From NCBI GenBank assembly GCA_942159475.1, contig OW804095.1, positions 155,078,536 through 155,142,535 on the forward strand: a stretch of 64,000 nt of DNA. Reading direction: 5' to 3'. Shown one piece after another: positions 31,140 through 43,141 of this stretch. Made by a program: the position numbers and the translations under genes. The stretch is from Sthenelais limicola. Taxonomy: Eukaryota; Annelida; Polychaeta; Phyllodocida; Sigalionidae. Positions within the stretch are counted from its first letter, which is position 1. Every line of letters begins with the position of its first letter. Below the pieces are notes generated by a model. It saw nothing but the letters and a program-made list of their open reading frames with translations, was not told where the DNA came from and did not search any database.

Positions 31140-33480
31140 GGTCCCTCATTTTTACATCACTACAGTAGAGGCCTGGACTGTTAAGTCACACGTGGGATTT
31201 GTTTACTTTTTGGTGAGGTACTGAATGACTCCAGTCTCACCAACCACAGTGGAGGTCCCAGAGCCCACCCACTGTGCCACTGCCCAGCATGTGGCCTACT
31301 TCATGTTTTGTTTGTGAAATATACATTTGGGGTGCACTATCATGTTTAGGCATATTCTCAGGATCTTTAGGATCATTTTGATCTTTATTGCATGAACTGT
31401 CAGAATTTGCTGTCAGACTTTGCAACTGGCTTTTTAAACTTTGCAATTAACTTTTTCTATTTATGACTTTTTTAAGACCATCTTTTTTTTGTCCAATTTT
31501 GTTTTCAACAAACTTTTTTTTTGACAAGCTTTTATGACTTACAACAGACTTCACCAAATTTACTTTACAACTGACTTTTTTTCGACTTTGCAACTGACTT
31601 CGTCAAGTGTACAACTACCTTTCATGATGATTTTTTTTTATGACTGACTTTCATCAGTTGCTTTTTTTTTTCTTTAAAAACTTTTATTCAGTCTTTCAAC
31701 AAATAGCTCTTCTCTGTCGTGGGGTCGATCACAATGACTATATATAGTACCCTCTGCTCATCAAGTGAAAGTTTCTGAAAAGTAGAGCTAACATGAAAAC
31801 TGCATGCGAATATAATCGAGTACCACTCGAAATGATGGAAAAGTTAAAAGATTTACTCGCTAATGGAAGAGACAACATATGAGGGGAGGGTCTGACATAG
31901 TATTATAAGTAAACAGTGCTTTTTATATTACTATAAACTGGCTATAATAAATGTCAATGGCCGACAACTAAAATAGTGTTGACCTAGCCTCTCAACAGAT
32001 CAACTGAACACATAGAGAACACGAGGAATATGACAATGATTAATAATCCACTACATCATGGCACTATAAGCATTTTAATATGAAAATTTTGTTCATACAG
32101 CATTAAAACAAGTTACAATAAGGACCGTTGAAGACATACATAGATGTAATGACCCAAAGGTTTGTTGTATCGGAGGAGAGATAATAACAGGACAATCGTT
32201 AACTATTAATATTCTGTGCTTCTGTGCTTGAGTGCTTGCACCAAACCAGTATAAACTGATAAGAGAAGTGGGTGTTTTATAACACAACTTGTAACATTGA
32301 ATATGAGAACGGTAAGAAAGTAAGTGGAAAAGTGCTCCCACCTAGTGGAGAACCAATACAATAACAGCTATGCTTTAGCACTGCAGCTTTCATGATTAGC
32401 ATAGAATGTAGGATTTTAGCATGGCACCACACATAGCCCTAGCTATTTTGTTCAGTGAATCAGTTCAATAATAAACTCAATCTCTTACGAAGAGATCCAA
32501 ACATGGCTATATTTCCTTCTTTCATCAAGTCAGCACAATATAATGAACTCTGATGTTTTCTGATCATTTCTGCACTCAGAAAGGGATGAGGCACTGAAAA
32601 GCATCCAGGTGATGAATTTGTCCAGAATAATAAAGGAAAAGTGTTTTTTTTTGTTTTTTTTTTATATTATAACTATTTGTATTGGCCTTAGTTGCATATA
32701 ACTGCCCTTAAATTGTGCTAAAGGACACTGATGCCCCTCACCCACCTCACTTCCTGTGGTCTGCAGTCAACTGCGGCCAACGTCTGCTAACTATGGTGCA
32801 ATGGACAGTTGTAAATGGGAATATTGATATTGAATAAATAATGAGGATTGGTGGTAGCTCGCCATGAAACATGTGAAGGTGTTGGTGCCAATACACAAAC
32901 ATGCACAGATTATATCCTGTTGTAACACTAATTTTATGAATGTAACTAATTCTAATTCCATAATCTTGGAGAGGGCAGGACAGATGCAGAAGCCATTGCC
33001 ATAGGGGTATATGAGCCCACATAACCCCCTTCAGTTATATAGACAGAGGTAGGGGGTGTATAAGCCCACATAGCCCCCTTCAGTTATGTGGACAGCATTA
33101 TATATTCCAATTAGTCACACCTCATTCCACATTCTATCAATTTCAATTACAATATGTTAGCTCACTAGTACAATTTAACAATTAGATCATTATGTATATC
33201 TGTGATCAGACCAGTGTACTGCAGCATACATGCTGGTACTGGTTATGTTTCACACATTGGTGAGCACCAATGATAAATAGATGACAAGTTAAACTAATTG
33301 TCATCAGATTATTGGGTCATTCTAATGCCATGTCAACAAAAAGCCACACCCGCATTTCAGCTGGCTATTTTAGCTAGATAATTTGTGACAATGTGATATC
33401 TCCATATCACAAACCATATTCTGTTATGGAAGTAAAATATTCTCCCACTCAGAAAAAAAAACATAATGTGGTGTTGAGGC
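31140..33480. other. Gene-free interval with T-rich degenerate repeats
   Basis: Bases 31440-31680 are a degenerate array of CAACTGACTTT-type words with long T runs. Bases 33000-33090 hold two copies of an about 50-bp unit containing AAGCCCACATAGCCCCCTTC-like sequence. I found no gene. Confidence 0.45.
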
Positions 33481-33754
33481 AGATCAGTTATCCCTGGTCT
33501 ACATCGGCACTGCTGACCGGCTGTCCAGCTGACCGGCTGTCCAGCTGTTCGGCTAGTCGCATTTAGCTGGGCTAGGCACGAGTTGATTTTCCCAACCTGC
33601 TACTATGGGATGCTGTTTGAGCAATGTTCTCTGCAGCCACTAGATGTCAGTCTATACTTTTATGTGCCATAATTTTCAAATTTGATGGTATAATATCTTA
33701 TCTCATGTATAAAAACACCTTTTACCATTGTATATCTTACTAGCAAAGTACCCG

Positions 33755-34020
33755 TCCTCTGGACGGTCCCCCTCTCTCCCCACACTTCCCCCTCTCCCTC
33801 TTTTCCCTCTCCCTCTTCTCTCATACCTGTTTTTCTCTCCCAATCCCATCTCCGATTCCTCCCTCTCCGTCCCCTCTTCCTCATGCTCCCCTTCCCCTCT
33901 CTCCCTTCCCCTACATCCTCTCTCTCCCCTCTTTTCCCTCCCCCTTTTCTGTCCCTCCCCCATCCCTCTCCAATACCCCTCCCCTCTCCCTCCCCTCTTC
34001 TTCACTCTCCCACTGCTCTG
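33755..34020 (+). repeat. Polypyrimidine (CTCTCCC)-rich tract
   Basis: About 265 bp are almost purely C and T on the plus strand. Open frames on either strand reflect base composition, not coding. Confidence 0.8.
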
Positions 34021-34160
34021 CATGTAGTCGGGTCCCCCTGGAAGTGACATAGTATCTCACAGGGGGCTTTCCCAGGATATAAATAGAGTGGGTGGATCCC
34101 AATTTATAAAAAGACTTCAAAATCCCATTTTCACCCCAGATACCTTCCCAAACCACATAT

Positions 34161-34395
34161 GGGTCAGATTTTCAGAAAATGTACAATTCGCCTTCACCAA
34201 TCCTCTCAAATAACCCATATTCAAGACAGAAATGAGCTTCAAAATGTAGTTTAACATAACAGAACTGATACTATAAATCAATGCGATACAAAATATACTC
34301 AGATATACCCGGTATTCATCATTTTTCAGCCTAATTTTGCAAAATTTCCTAAATTTGTAGATTTGCCAATTGTACATTTTCCCAAAATCTGACCC
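34161..34395 (-). mobile_element. MITE family A, copy 2 (235 bp)
   Basis: It has the same terminal repeats as 5907-6143 and 41589-41821, but the interior is in the opposite orientation (CGCCTTCACCAATCCTCTCA near the left end). The flanks read ATAT and ACAT, an imperfect duplication. Confidence 0.78.
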
Positions 34396-34399
34396 ACAT

Positions 34400-36368
34400 A
34401 ATGTCCTCCAGGCAGGGTCACAGATTCCCAGAACATGCGGAACAAAAAGACCCTTCTAGAGTTTTATATATTAGATGCCTTTCATGTTCTGCTCTATTTG
34501 TAACTTCTCGTTGGTTACCAAGTAACCATCCAGGGTGCTTGTGATTGAGGAGTAATTAAAGAGAAAACACGAGGACTGAATGATCCGGCCTTGGTGTTTT
34601 GTGTTTGTGATCTGTGTGACAATTATTAAATAGTAGACACTACAATAATATATTTTTAATCCTTTCTGTTTTTGTTCTTTCCCAGTTAACAGGAGTGATT
34701 ACACTTGTGCTACTTCACAACTTTTCCATCTTGGAATCTTCAATCATTAATCTACCATAATTACATACAACTGTTACATGATATAACTTGTATAATAATG
34801 CTACTTGGTTTAAAAAAAACTATTTTAGGAGGTTTAGACATTTGGGTTTAAACAGTATTAACTGAACCTCCCCCTGGCCACCAGGGCACGTGGCACATGG
34901 CTAGTGTACTGGTCAAGGAAGCTAGTGCAGCACTCGCATCTCAGCAGCGCAGCGTGCCAACCACCACCCCGACCACCTCCCTCATGTATTACCCCCAGAG
35001 GGCGAGTAGTGTCAGTGAAGCCTCAGTCGAACTTACAGCAGGAGATATAACTCAGACATTTCTTGTAACAAAGCCTCTCTGGTCTATATCAATGATTGGG
35101 TTAATTAATTAATTAATTAATCAATCACCCTAAGGTCAATACTTCTCGTTGTGTTTGTCTGGAGACTTGTCACAGATATAGAAATGAAGAAGTCAAGATG
35201 GAGTAGTTGAATATAGTATATTGTAGCTTGAAGTATGGTAAGTATGGTAGAATCAGATACAGGTGAAGAAATACAAAGTCAGAAATACAAAGTCAGTAGA
35301 ACTAACTGTAACTTGTCCAGTTAGCCCACCTCCACAGAGTAAAATCCCAACTCTCCTGAGAATCTGATTTGAGTCCTCTCAAATCTCCTGAATTCTGGAT
35401 TCTGACTGAAATCTGGACTGCACAGGGTTTTTACTTGGGGCAATTACCCTTGTGCGCATGCCTGGGTTTGACACTGGGCATGCGCAGAACACAGGGGAGC
35501 AGTAGGGGTTGGAGGGGAAGGGGGAAAGGTGGATGTCTAAGATCCAGTTTTAACCAGCCCAGCCATGACAACACTGATGGGGGTTTAATTTTGGGGGTGG
35601 GGGAACAGGTGGGTTGTAGTCTACCTTCCTGTGCAAGACCATGATTTCAGTGTGGGGATGTGTGTAATATTTAATTCAAGTGCATTATTGCTCCATAACT
35701 CATAAACCAATAAAGGTATGTTTTACCCAGACATATCATATTTCATAGAAAAATAGTGGCCTCCCATATCAGTTAAAATATCACCTATCAAACAATTATT
35801 AAATTTGTTAATAAATAATTGCCTTCATGAATAATGCCTGTAGAAGACCTAAACCAAGGGGGTAGATAGATCTTGCAATTTCATAAATAACATAGAATAG
35901 TATATAATCAAGATTATGATAGTTTGCTAGATAGTTGCCTTTAAAGTTAGACCTTCTAACTGAAGGGCTTGTATTTTTGTCATCTCTCTATAATTTGGTA
36001 CATAGGTTTCAATGACTCAATAAACATGATTTGTGGTGTTTCCATAGTTATGAAAATAATATTTCTATTTAATATCTGAGTTTAAAGAATGATAACCAAG
36101 GGATAGGAGAACATCCAAAGGTGAATTTAAGAATAACACCTAAAGGCAAAAGAACTCCAAGGGTGGGAGAGAAAGAAATTACTGGTCATAAAATTGCAAT
36201 TTTAACATAAAAGGGGCAATTTTAACCAGGTGAATACTGGATACTTTTCCAGAAAGACCAGAAGGTAACTGCTCCCAATATCCCAACCCAAGGATGTGAA
36301 TACTGAAATTACACTGAAATTACCCTGAAATTGCTCTGTTCATAAGGGTGTTGACAAACTGAGACCAA
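34400..36368. other. Interval without a convincing gene
   Basis: A plus-strand frame at 34897-35112 has a balanced composition near its start, but no splice sites or family support. A (TTAA)n run lies at about 35100. The rest is AT-rich with no recognised repeat ends. Confidence 0.3.
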
Positions 36369-36372
36369 TTAA

Positions 36373-37492
36373 CCTCTCCACGAACATCGAAGGTCCATCC
36401 CCTTCATTAACAGATAGCCAGTCACCGCGCTTGAAACCATAAACAGATGTGGCCCACATGGGATTGTTTTGCGCGCACTGCATGTTGATATTCTGGAACC
36501 TCAGACACCAACGTCAACACAGCCCTATACTTTACTATAGAAACGTACCATGTTTTGCCACAAATATAGCATTTTTCATTGGATTTGAAGTGTTTTGGAC
36601 TATTATATTCGTGGTATGGACCCACCAATACACCCTACCCTCACCAGGGCAGCTGGTTTTAAGAAACATAAAGAAAATCACCAAAATAACAGATCAAACT
36701 TGTGGAAAAAGATAGAGCCCTTCTAAAAAAATCTCCTTATTCAGGAGACAAAGGTAGATAACTAAGATCTAACTTATACCTTACATTAGCAATAATCTCT
36801 CTCCATCTCCCTAAATCCCTCGTTTGAAATTTTCAACTATTGATCATTTAAATATGCCATTAGACATAGCTATACATGCTGTTGAATATGGTGTTATTCA
36901 TCATGGAGTACTACTATTTTATTTCAATTAAGGCCAAACATTCAAACAATTAACATTGTTTCATTAAAGTTAAACAGTTGTTCTTTATGAGTTGCCAATC
37001 TTCTAGTATTCAGTGTAGAAGTAGCCTAACGTTTTATCTAAAAATATTTTAACATTAATCATACGATTTTATGCAAAATAATAAAACAATATGCTTAAAT
37101 ACTGACTCACTCAAGCTCCACAATGGATGTTGATTTCAATTTCCAATAAGCCATAGTCATGCCAGTACTGATCTTAGTTATAAACTAATCTCATACCTTT
37201 GTCCAGGGGTAAAACTTTTGCCTCTTTCTCTATATCTTAGGCTATCAAACATATTTTTCGTTGCCCATAATACTTAGTATGCAGTCTTATCCTTAGTTTA
37301 GGTGTCTATATATTGAATATTGAGAAAATATCAGAGAAATTTAGTATCTGGGTCCAAATTACGATCAAAACACGCCTCTACATAGGCAGCGTTAATGCTA
37401 TACAGTGACCGTCATGAGTTTGTTTGTCTGAGGTTCCACCGCGTGTAGTCCCGTGAGACAGTGGGCGGAGCATAGCCCCGCTCGTGGAGAGG
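36373..37492. mobile_element. piggyBac-like non-autonomous element
   Basis: TTAA at both ends (36369-36372, 37493-37496) flanks inverted CCTCTCCACGA (36373-36383) and TCGTGGAGAGG (37482-37492). A second inner inverted pair, GGAACCTCAGACA (36497 region) and TGTCTGAGGTTCC (37424 region), lies subterminally. TTAA targets are diagnostic of piggyBac-type insertion. No transposase frame is visible in the 1120 bp. Confidence 0.6.
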
Positions 37493-37499
37493 TTAATTG

Positions 37500-40380
37500 A
37501 AATAGACCGAAAATACTGAAATTACTGAAATTACCCTGTTCATAAGGGTCCCTGTTCCAAGGGTGTTAACAAGTGGTGTTAACAATTCAGACCAAGCAAG
37601 GCCAGAAGGCAAGGATGTAACACCTGAGTGGTGTACCATTCCCAGTCTAGCTGAGACTTTCAGTCCTATAGATGGAGGCCTCATGATATGGTACCTGATT
37701 AATGATATAGGTGTAAGCCTCATAACATAGTAAATGGCCATTAAGCATTATTATAATCATGTAGCATTTCAAAATAAATCATGTCTAATTAATGGAAATT
37801 AGAGCCATTATCTCTGAGCCAATTAAGGTAGCTAATTAAGTCTCAGAACTAATTAAGGTAGCCAAGTAAGTTAGCTTTCTTACATTCTTTTATTGATCTC
37901 TAATTGTTCAACTTCTGTGATTGTTGATAATTGATTTCTTTAATTGATCTGTTATTGATTGTACAATTCTAGCATTGATATGTACTTCTGTAATTGCTTT
38001 CTCTTTATCTTACATAATTATTTCTATGTACTCATCATATGTACTGGCGCACGCGCTTCATTCATTAGTTGAGTTGAATAAAACTCCTTTACCCACATTT
38101 ACTCTTGAGTTAAAGGGTACATCTGGAAGAATTACTTGTTCGAAAATTAAAGTTAAAAGATTTTACACATTGTAATCATTGTAATAACATAGTTAGACTT
38201 ACCATACACACAGCTTGGTGGCAACATACTGGATGGATGGATAACCTAGAACCAGACATGAGTCAGGGAATGACCCAGAAATAAGGCCTCACACTATTAT
38301 CCTAGCAAGAGAAATTATACTCTTCGCATGGTTAATTTTCATGAAACATCTTCAAAAGTGTTTATAACTTTTTTTGCCATATTAACATTATTCTCTCAAT
38401 TCAATGTGTGTTTTGTTTATTTGTTTTTTTATGTTTGTTGCTTTTCATATTAGGTCAGTACATGAAAACATTCATGAAGAAAATTACGTATTTTCTATGT
38501 AAATGTTTAAATATATCATAGGTCTCAAAACAATAAAAACATTAATCGCATTATTCATTAGATCTCCCCAAATTCCAATTCTCTTCAATTAAATGTATTT
38601 TTAATGAGATAGAATAGGCTCCCTGGACTTTTAGAATAAAAACGTTTAAAAGTGACCCGTTTTATTCAAAATGTTTTCATTTAAAAACATATAAATAATA
38701 TGCATGAATCCTATATTTCTCCACGTGCTGTTGGGACGATGCATCCACTCCAGACATGATAAAATTGAAACAACCAAACAAAATGGCAAAAAACATAATA
38801 AAATACTAATGGCGAGGTTTAGTGATAATTGCCCATTATATTACTGATGGTTTAGTACAAGTTAAGTACCAGGATATAAACATAAAAACATCCACTGCTA
38901 CATCCACCATTAACTACTAATCAGGGATATGTGGAACAACCTATAAATCATATTGGGAAATGCCCCATGTCCCACATCCAAGTATAACATTAACATAATG
39001 TAAACAATTCCATTAGAATTGCTCAAGAGCTAGAATAACTTGGCATGAAATTGGCTTGACTTACAAGACAATTTGCAAATGATTGACAGGCATATATCTT
39101 TTTTAAAAAAAACAATTATATATTATGACATACTATTTAATCATTGCATGAATTGCATTTCTGATATTGGTAACTGTGTGTGTATACTGTGTGTACTTGA
39201 CATGTCCAATTTATCAGATTTAGTTTCTTTTACAGAATTGTAAGATTGACATATAACTTAGTCGACATTTCCATGTTTCTCGTTCAGCAGTGGATAAAAG
39301 CTTTTCTTTAATACATTTTTGTACATTTTCAGGTGCAAATAAATGATGTTTAATTCAATTGTTTCGTAGCTTATAAGCAAAAGGCACATAACTAGTGATT
39401 TGCAGCCGTAACACAAGGTGGCGGCACTGAGCATGGCTTCTTCGTCAATGGTTCCTTTTCTAGCCAATAGGTGGCAGCACTATTAGCGGCCTAGGTGGCA
39501 GCACTATTAGTGCCCACTCTGACCGATTACACGGTTAAAGGTAGGCTTAAAATACATAAGAATAATTGATATATATATTGATATAATTGATAACTTGATA
39601 TATAGATTACTCGAGCCTTATTATATAGTAGGAGAGATGTGTTTTGTATATATATTAGATAGGAGATGGATATTGATCTGGATGTAAAACGTAAATGCTT
39701 TAATTAATTATTGAATTGACAATGGATTATGTTTGAATTGACCGAATGAGACATACCAACACTGTGGAATTTCGACTCAATACAAAATTTGTTTAAAAAG
39801 AACAAAAAAACTAGCCAAAGCTTAGCGTAGCTGTTGGAAGCCAATATTCATACTTTGAATGAGGGGCAGGCAATGCTAGTGTCTGCAGAACCTACAACTA
39901 CCTATGTATACATTATTCATGAGCAAGTCCATATTGAATTAAATTGATGAATACTTTATGTTGTCGAAGCTTTTACATATGAAGTAGACAAGGTAGTATA
40001 TTGTGATCTATCCGATTCCTGGAAGTCTGAAGTCTGAGGTACAGCAATTTCAGTAAATACAGTTACCGAGGACTTTACAAAAAGCTCCTGTTTAATACTG
40101 AAACTAGAATTGTTACATTGTATAATCTTTATTATTATAGACATGTTCACTGTCGCAGTCACGGCCGCCATTGTTTACTCATGAAGTGGTTATGAGTGAG
40201 TGAATTGCGAGATAATGCAAGCAACGTATCGAGTACAACGCTAACGTAAATTATGCATCTAAAGAGGTCACTATGTCACGTTATGCATAGGTAATGAAGA
40301 CCAACCCTGCGCATACAACGTACGAAGGGCCCTCAATACCGTTGGACTCCCTATCCTCTTCTATATGGCGAGCCATGGGG
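37500..40380. other. AT-rich gene-free interval
   Basis: No supported gene. Two tandem copies of GGTGGCAGCACTATTAG occur at about 39470-39510. Otherwise I see nothing beyond simple AT-rich sequence. Confidence 0.4.
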
Positions 40381-40385
40381 TCATT

Positions 40386-41270
40386 TATTCCAGCAATAGA
40401 GATATCTCTATTGTAATACAGATATCTCTATTCCTAATAGAGATATCTCTATTGTAATAGAGATGTGGATGCATCGCTCTGTCAACACTGTACTTTATCA
40501 ATATCTCTATTAGTAATACAGATATCTGTATTCAACAATATGGATATCTGTATTAGGAATAGAGATATCTGTATTCCTAATACAGATATGTACTTGACAT
40601 ATCTATCAATCCATATCTCTATTCCCAATACACATATCTCTATTACATTCACAATACAGATATCTCTATTCCACGCCATATTTTCGTGTGTACCTTATCA
40701 GTCACTTACCTATTGCTGACACATCGGTCCATCTGAATCTCTATTTCTAATAGAGATTCGGATGCATATGTACCCATTGCTGACACATCCATGCATGCCA
40801 ATCTCTATTCCTAATACAGATATCTAATACAGATATCTGTATTAGCAATAGAGTTTCGAATGCATATGTACCGATGTACGGTTCCTAATAGAGATATCTG
40901 TATTCCTAATAGAGATATCTGTATTCCTAATAGAGATATCTGTATTCCTAATAGAGATATCTGTATTCCTAATAGAGATATCTGTATTCCTAATAGAGAT
41001 ATATGTATTCCTAATAGAGATATCTGTATTCCTAATAGAGATATCTGTATTCCTAATAGAGATATCTCTATTCCTAATACAGATATCTCTATTCCTAATA
41101 CAGATATCTCTATTCCTAATACAGATATCTCTATTCCTAATACAGATATCTGTATTCCTAATACAGATATCTCTATTCCTAATACAGATATCTGTATTCC
41201 TAATACAGATATCTCTATTCCTAATACAGATATCTCTATTCCTAATACAGATATCTCTATTCCTAATACG
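40386..41270. repeat. 21-bp near-palindromic satellite
   Basis: The regular part (40884-41268, about 18 units) repeats a 21-bp unit, CCT plus the 18-mer AATA(G/C)AGATATCT(G/C)TATT. The two variable positions are G..G in the left half and C..C in the right half, with mixed forms at the junction. The left part (40386-40860) is a more degenerate version. Open frames on both strands (heptapeptide IPNRDIC and its antisense) come from 21 being divisible by three. Confidence 0.92.
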
Positions 41271-41320
41271 GTGTCAGTCGGTCTCGGCAGAGGCCATCGG
41301 TGAACAGATAGCACTAGTGA

Positions 41321-41402
41321 ACTGGCCATTTTAACATTGATCAAACTATCGGAGTATCGAATTCCTACTTAAATAAGTTTGATCAATGTTAAAATGGCCA
41401 GT
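41321..41402. repeat. 27-bp perfect inverted repeat
   Basis: Bases 41321-41347 pair exactly with 41376-41402 around a 28-nt loop. It abuts the left arm of the 1.09-kb foldback element. Confidence 0.8.
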
Positions 41403-41588
41403 GAATATATATCTGATTGCTGTGTTGAATTGTACAATTTAATGTCCTATTCAATGTAATAACTGTATTATAAAAACTGGAATAAAAATTCAATATATTT
41501 TAATACATTTTGCCCAATTTTGTCAGTAAAAGGTACATAACTTCGATAATAAATGCAATCTGCTTTTGTAACCTTGGTGTAAGTACAT

Positions 41589-41821
41589 GGGTCAGATTTT
41601 CAGAAAATGTACAATTGGCAGCTGTACACATTTAGTATTCTGCTAAATTAGGCTGCAGTTTGGTCAATACTAGATAAATTCGAGTATATTCGGCATTGCA
41701 TTGATTCTAGCCATCTGTTTGGTTAGGTTGAACTGAATTTTGAACTTTATTTTCGTCAGAAATCTGGGTTATTTGAGAGGATTGGTGAAGGTGAATTGTA
41801 CATTTTCTGAAAATCTGACCC
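41589..41821 (+). mobile_element. MITE family A, copy 3 (233 bp)
   Basis: It has the same ends and orientation as copy 1, with a similar interior. It is flanked by ACAT on both sides, a clean 4-bp duplication. It is nested in the foldback element. Confidence 0.82.
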
Positions 41822-42189
41822 ACATAGCAATGGTCAAGTCTTTGACAAGTGAGAGCCCTGTCGAGGGGTCAAGCCTCTGAGGCACCCTGAAACAAGGTGA
41901 AACCTAACATTTCTTTTACCGTTTCAGTGTGTACTTATTGGAATCAGCTTTATATAACAGATAACACAATGCGATGGCATACAATCATCTATTGCCGGTA
42001 GCCATTATTATGATACATCCATATAAATATATTAAGCCTTTCTCAGGTAGATAGAAAATATATAGAGATATTCCGCCTTAATATATTGTAGTAGAGGGAG
42101 CGGGGGGACGAACAATGTATATCGGGTACGTTCGTCCACCGCTCGGGGCACTAGGGTCTCGTACTGTGAGCGAGGACGGGTCTATGGGG

Positions 42190-42285
42190 GGAGGGAGTAT
42201 AAATAGGGGTGGGAAACGGGGTAGGGGCAGTTGGTGCCCAGGCAGGGAAAGCGGTAGTGCCCCTTTGAACATCAGAAGAATAAAT
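42190..42285 (+). promoter_or_regulatory. LTR-like promoter and poly(A) signal inside the foldback element
   Basis: AGTATAAATAGGGG (about 42194-42207) is a strong TATA box in a GC-rich setting. AATAAATACAGCAAG follows some 75 bp later. The spacing resembles an LTR U3/R region, but no LTR pair is visible. Confidence 0.35.
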
Positions 42286-42490
42286 ACAGCAAGATCGCTA
42301 AGCCTGTACTTTGTGACTTTGAGTCTGCTTCATCGGAGATATTAGAAAATATCAGTACCTTTTACTGACAAAATTGGGCAAAATGTATTAAAATATATTG
42401 AATTTTTATTCCAGTTTTTATAATACAGTTATTACATTGAATAGGACATTAAATTGTACAATACAACACAGCAATCAGATATATATTCAC

Positions 42491-43088
42491 ATTGCAAAAG
42501 AGGGAAAATGTAGACAAAATCTACCCAAAACTAAAAATACTAAACAATGAAAAAAGGACGAACCTACACACCCTTGAGGCTGCCTTTTATCTATCTCAGA
42601 AAATAGAAAACATTGATCTAAAACAAATTTCGACAAGAAGTCATGCTCAAAGCAGAACCCCAAAAACAACATTCTATAAAAATTCTTTTCTCTACAAAGC
42701 TCAATTGCAATGGAATGAGTTACCAACTAGTGCCCACAAGGCAACCTCGAGATATGAATTTAAAAAACAGATTGAAATTATTTAATAATATGTAAGGTTA
42801 TACCCTAACAAACATGATGATTTTTATATTGTATTGCCACACGATGCCATCTTGCCAAGCAAACTATGATTATTGAAGACCAAGTGTCTTTAATCTTTAA
42901 TCTTTCTCTTGCTATAAGTATTTTGTTTTATTATGTTATTATGTTTTGTTATGAGATGGTAACGTCTGGGAGAACTGGATTTGATCTAGAGGACTGTATA
43001 CCTATTTGTCTATTTTATATGTGATTATTCTTATGTAACCTGACTTCGATAAATAAAGTAGTATCTTATCTTATCTTATCTTATCTTA
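42491..43088 (+). mobile_element. 5'-truncated LINE, C-terminal ORF end plus 3' tail
   Basis: Bases 42492-42785 encode 97 residues ending in NSFLYKAQLQWNELPTSAHK and FKKQIEII, the typical C-terminal pattern of CR1/Jockey-type LINE proteins. The 3' tail (42953-43088) is shared with 14382-14558 and ends in TATCT repeats. Confidence 0.7.
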
Positions 43089-43141
43089 TGTACTTTGTCT
43101 GCTGTCTAGCTTATACTGCTCTATAGTCACACACAGTACAT

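Larger units (their letters stand above)
41401..42490. mobile_element. 1.09-kb foldback element with 136-bp arms
   Basis: Bases 41401-41536 and 42355-42490 are reverse complements with a single mismatch that I can find. The interior contains MITE family A copy 3 (41589-41821) and a GC-rich segment with a TATAAATAG box (about 42196) and AATAAA (about 42278). No target duplication is obvious. The near-identity of the arms implies recent formation or ongoing conversion. Confidence 0.8.

Noticed and set aside
33660..34156. Frames over the CT-rich tract on both strands
   Set aside because: Low-complexity polypyrimidine/polypurine sequence only.
34897..35112. 71-codon plus-strand frame with balanced composition
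   Set aside because: No splice sites, domain or neighbouring exons could be paired with it.
40811..41344. 177-codon and 147-codon frames on opposite strands
   Set aside because: Both are the 21-bp satellite read in a frame it preserves (heptapeptide repeats).
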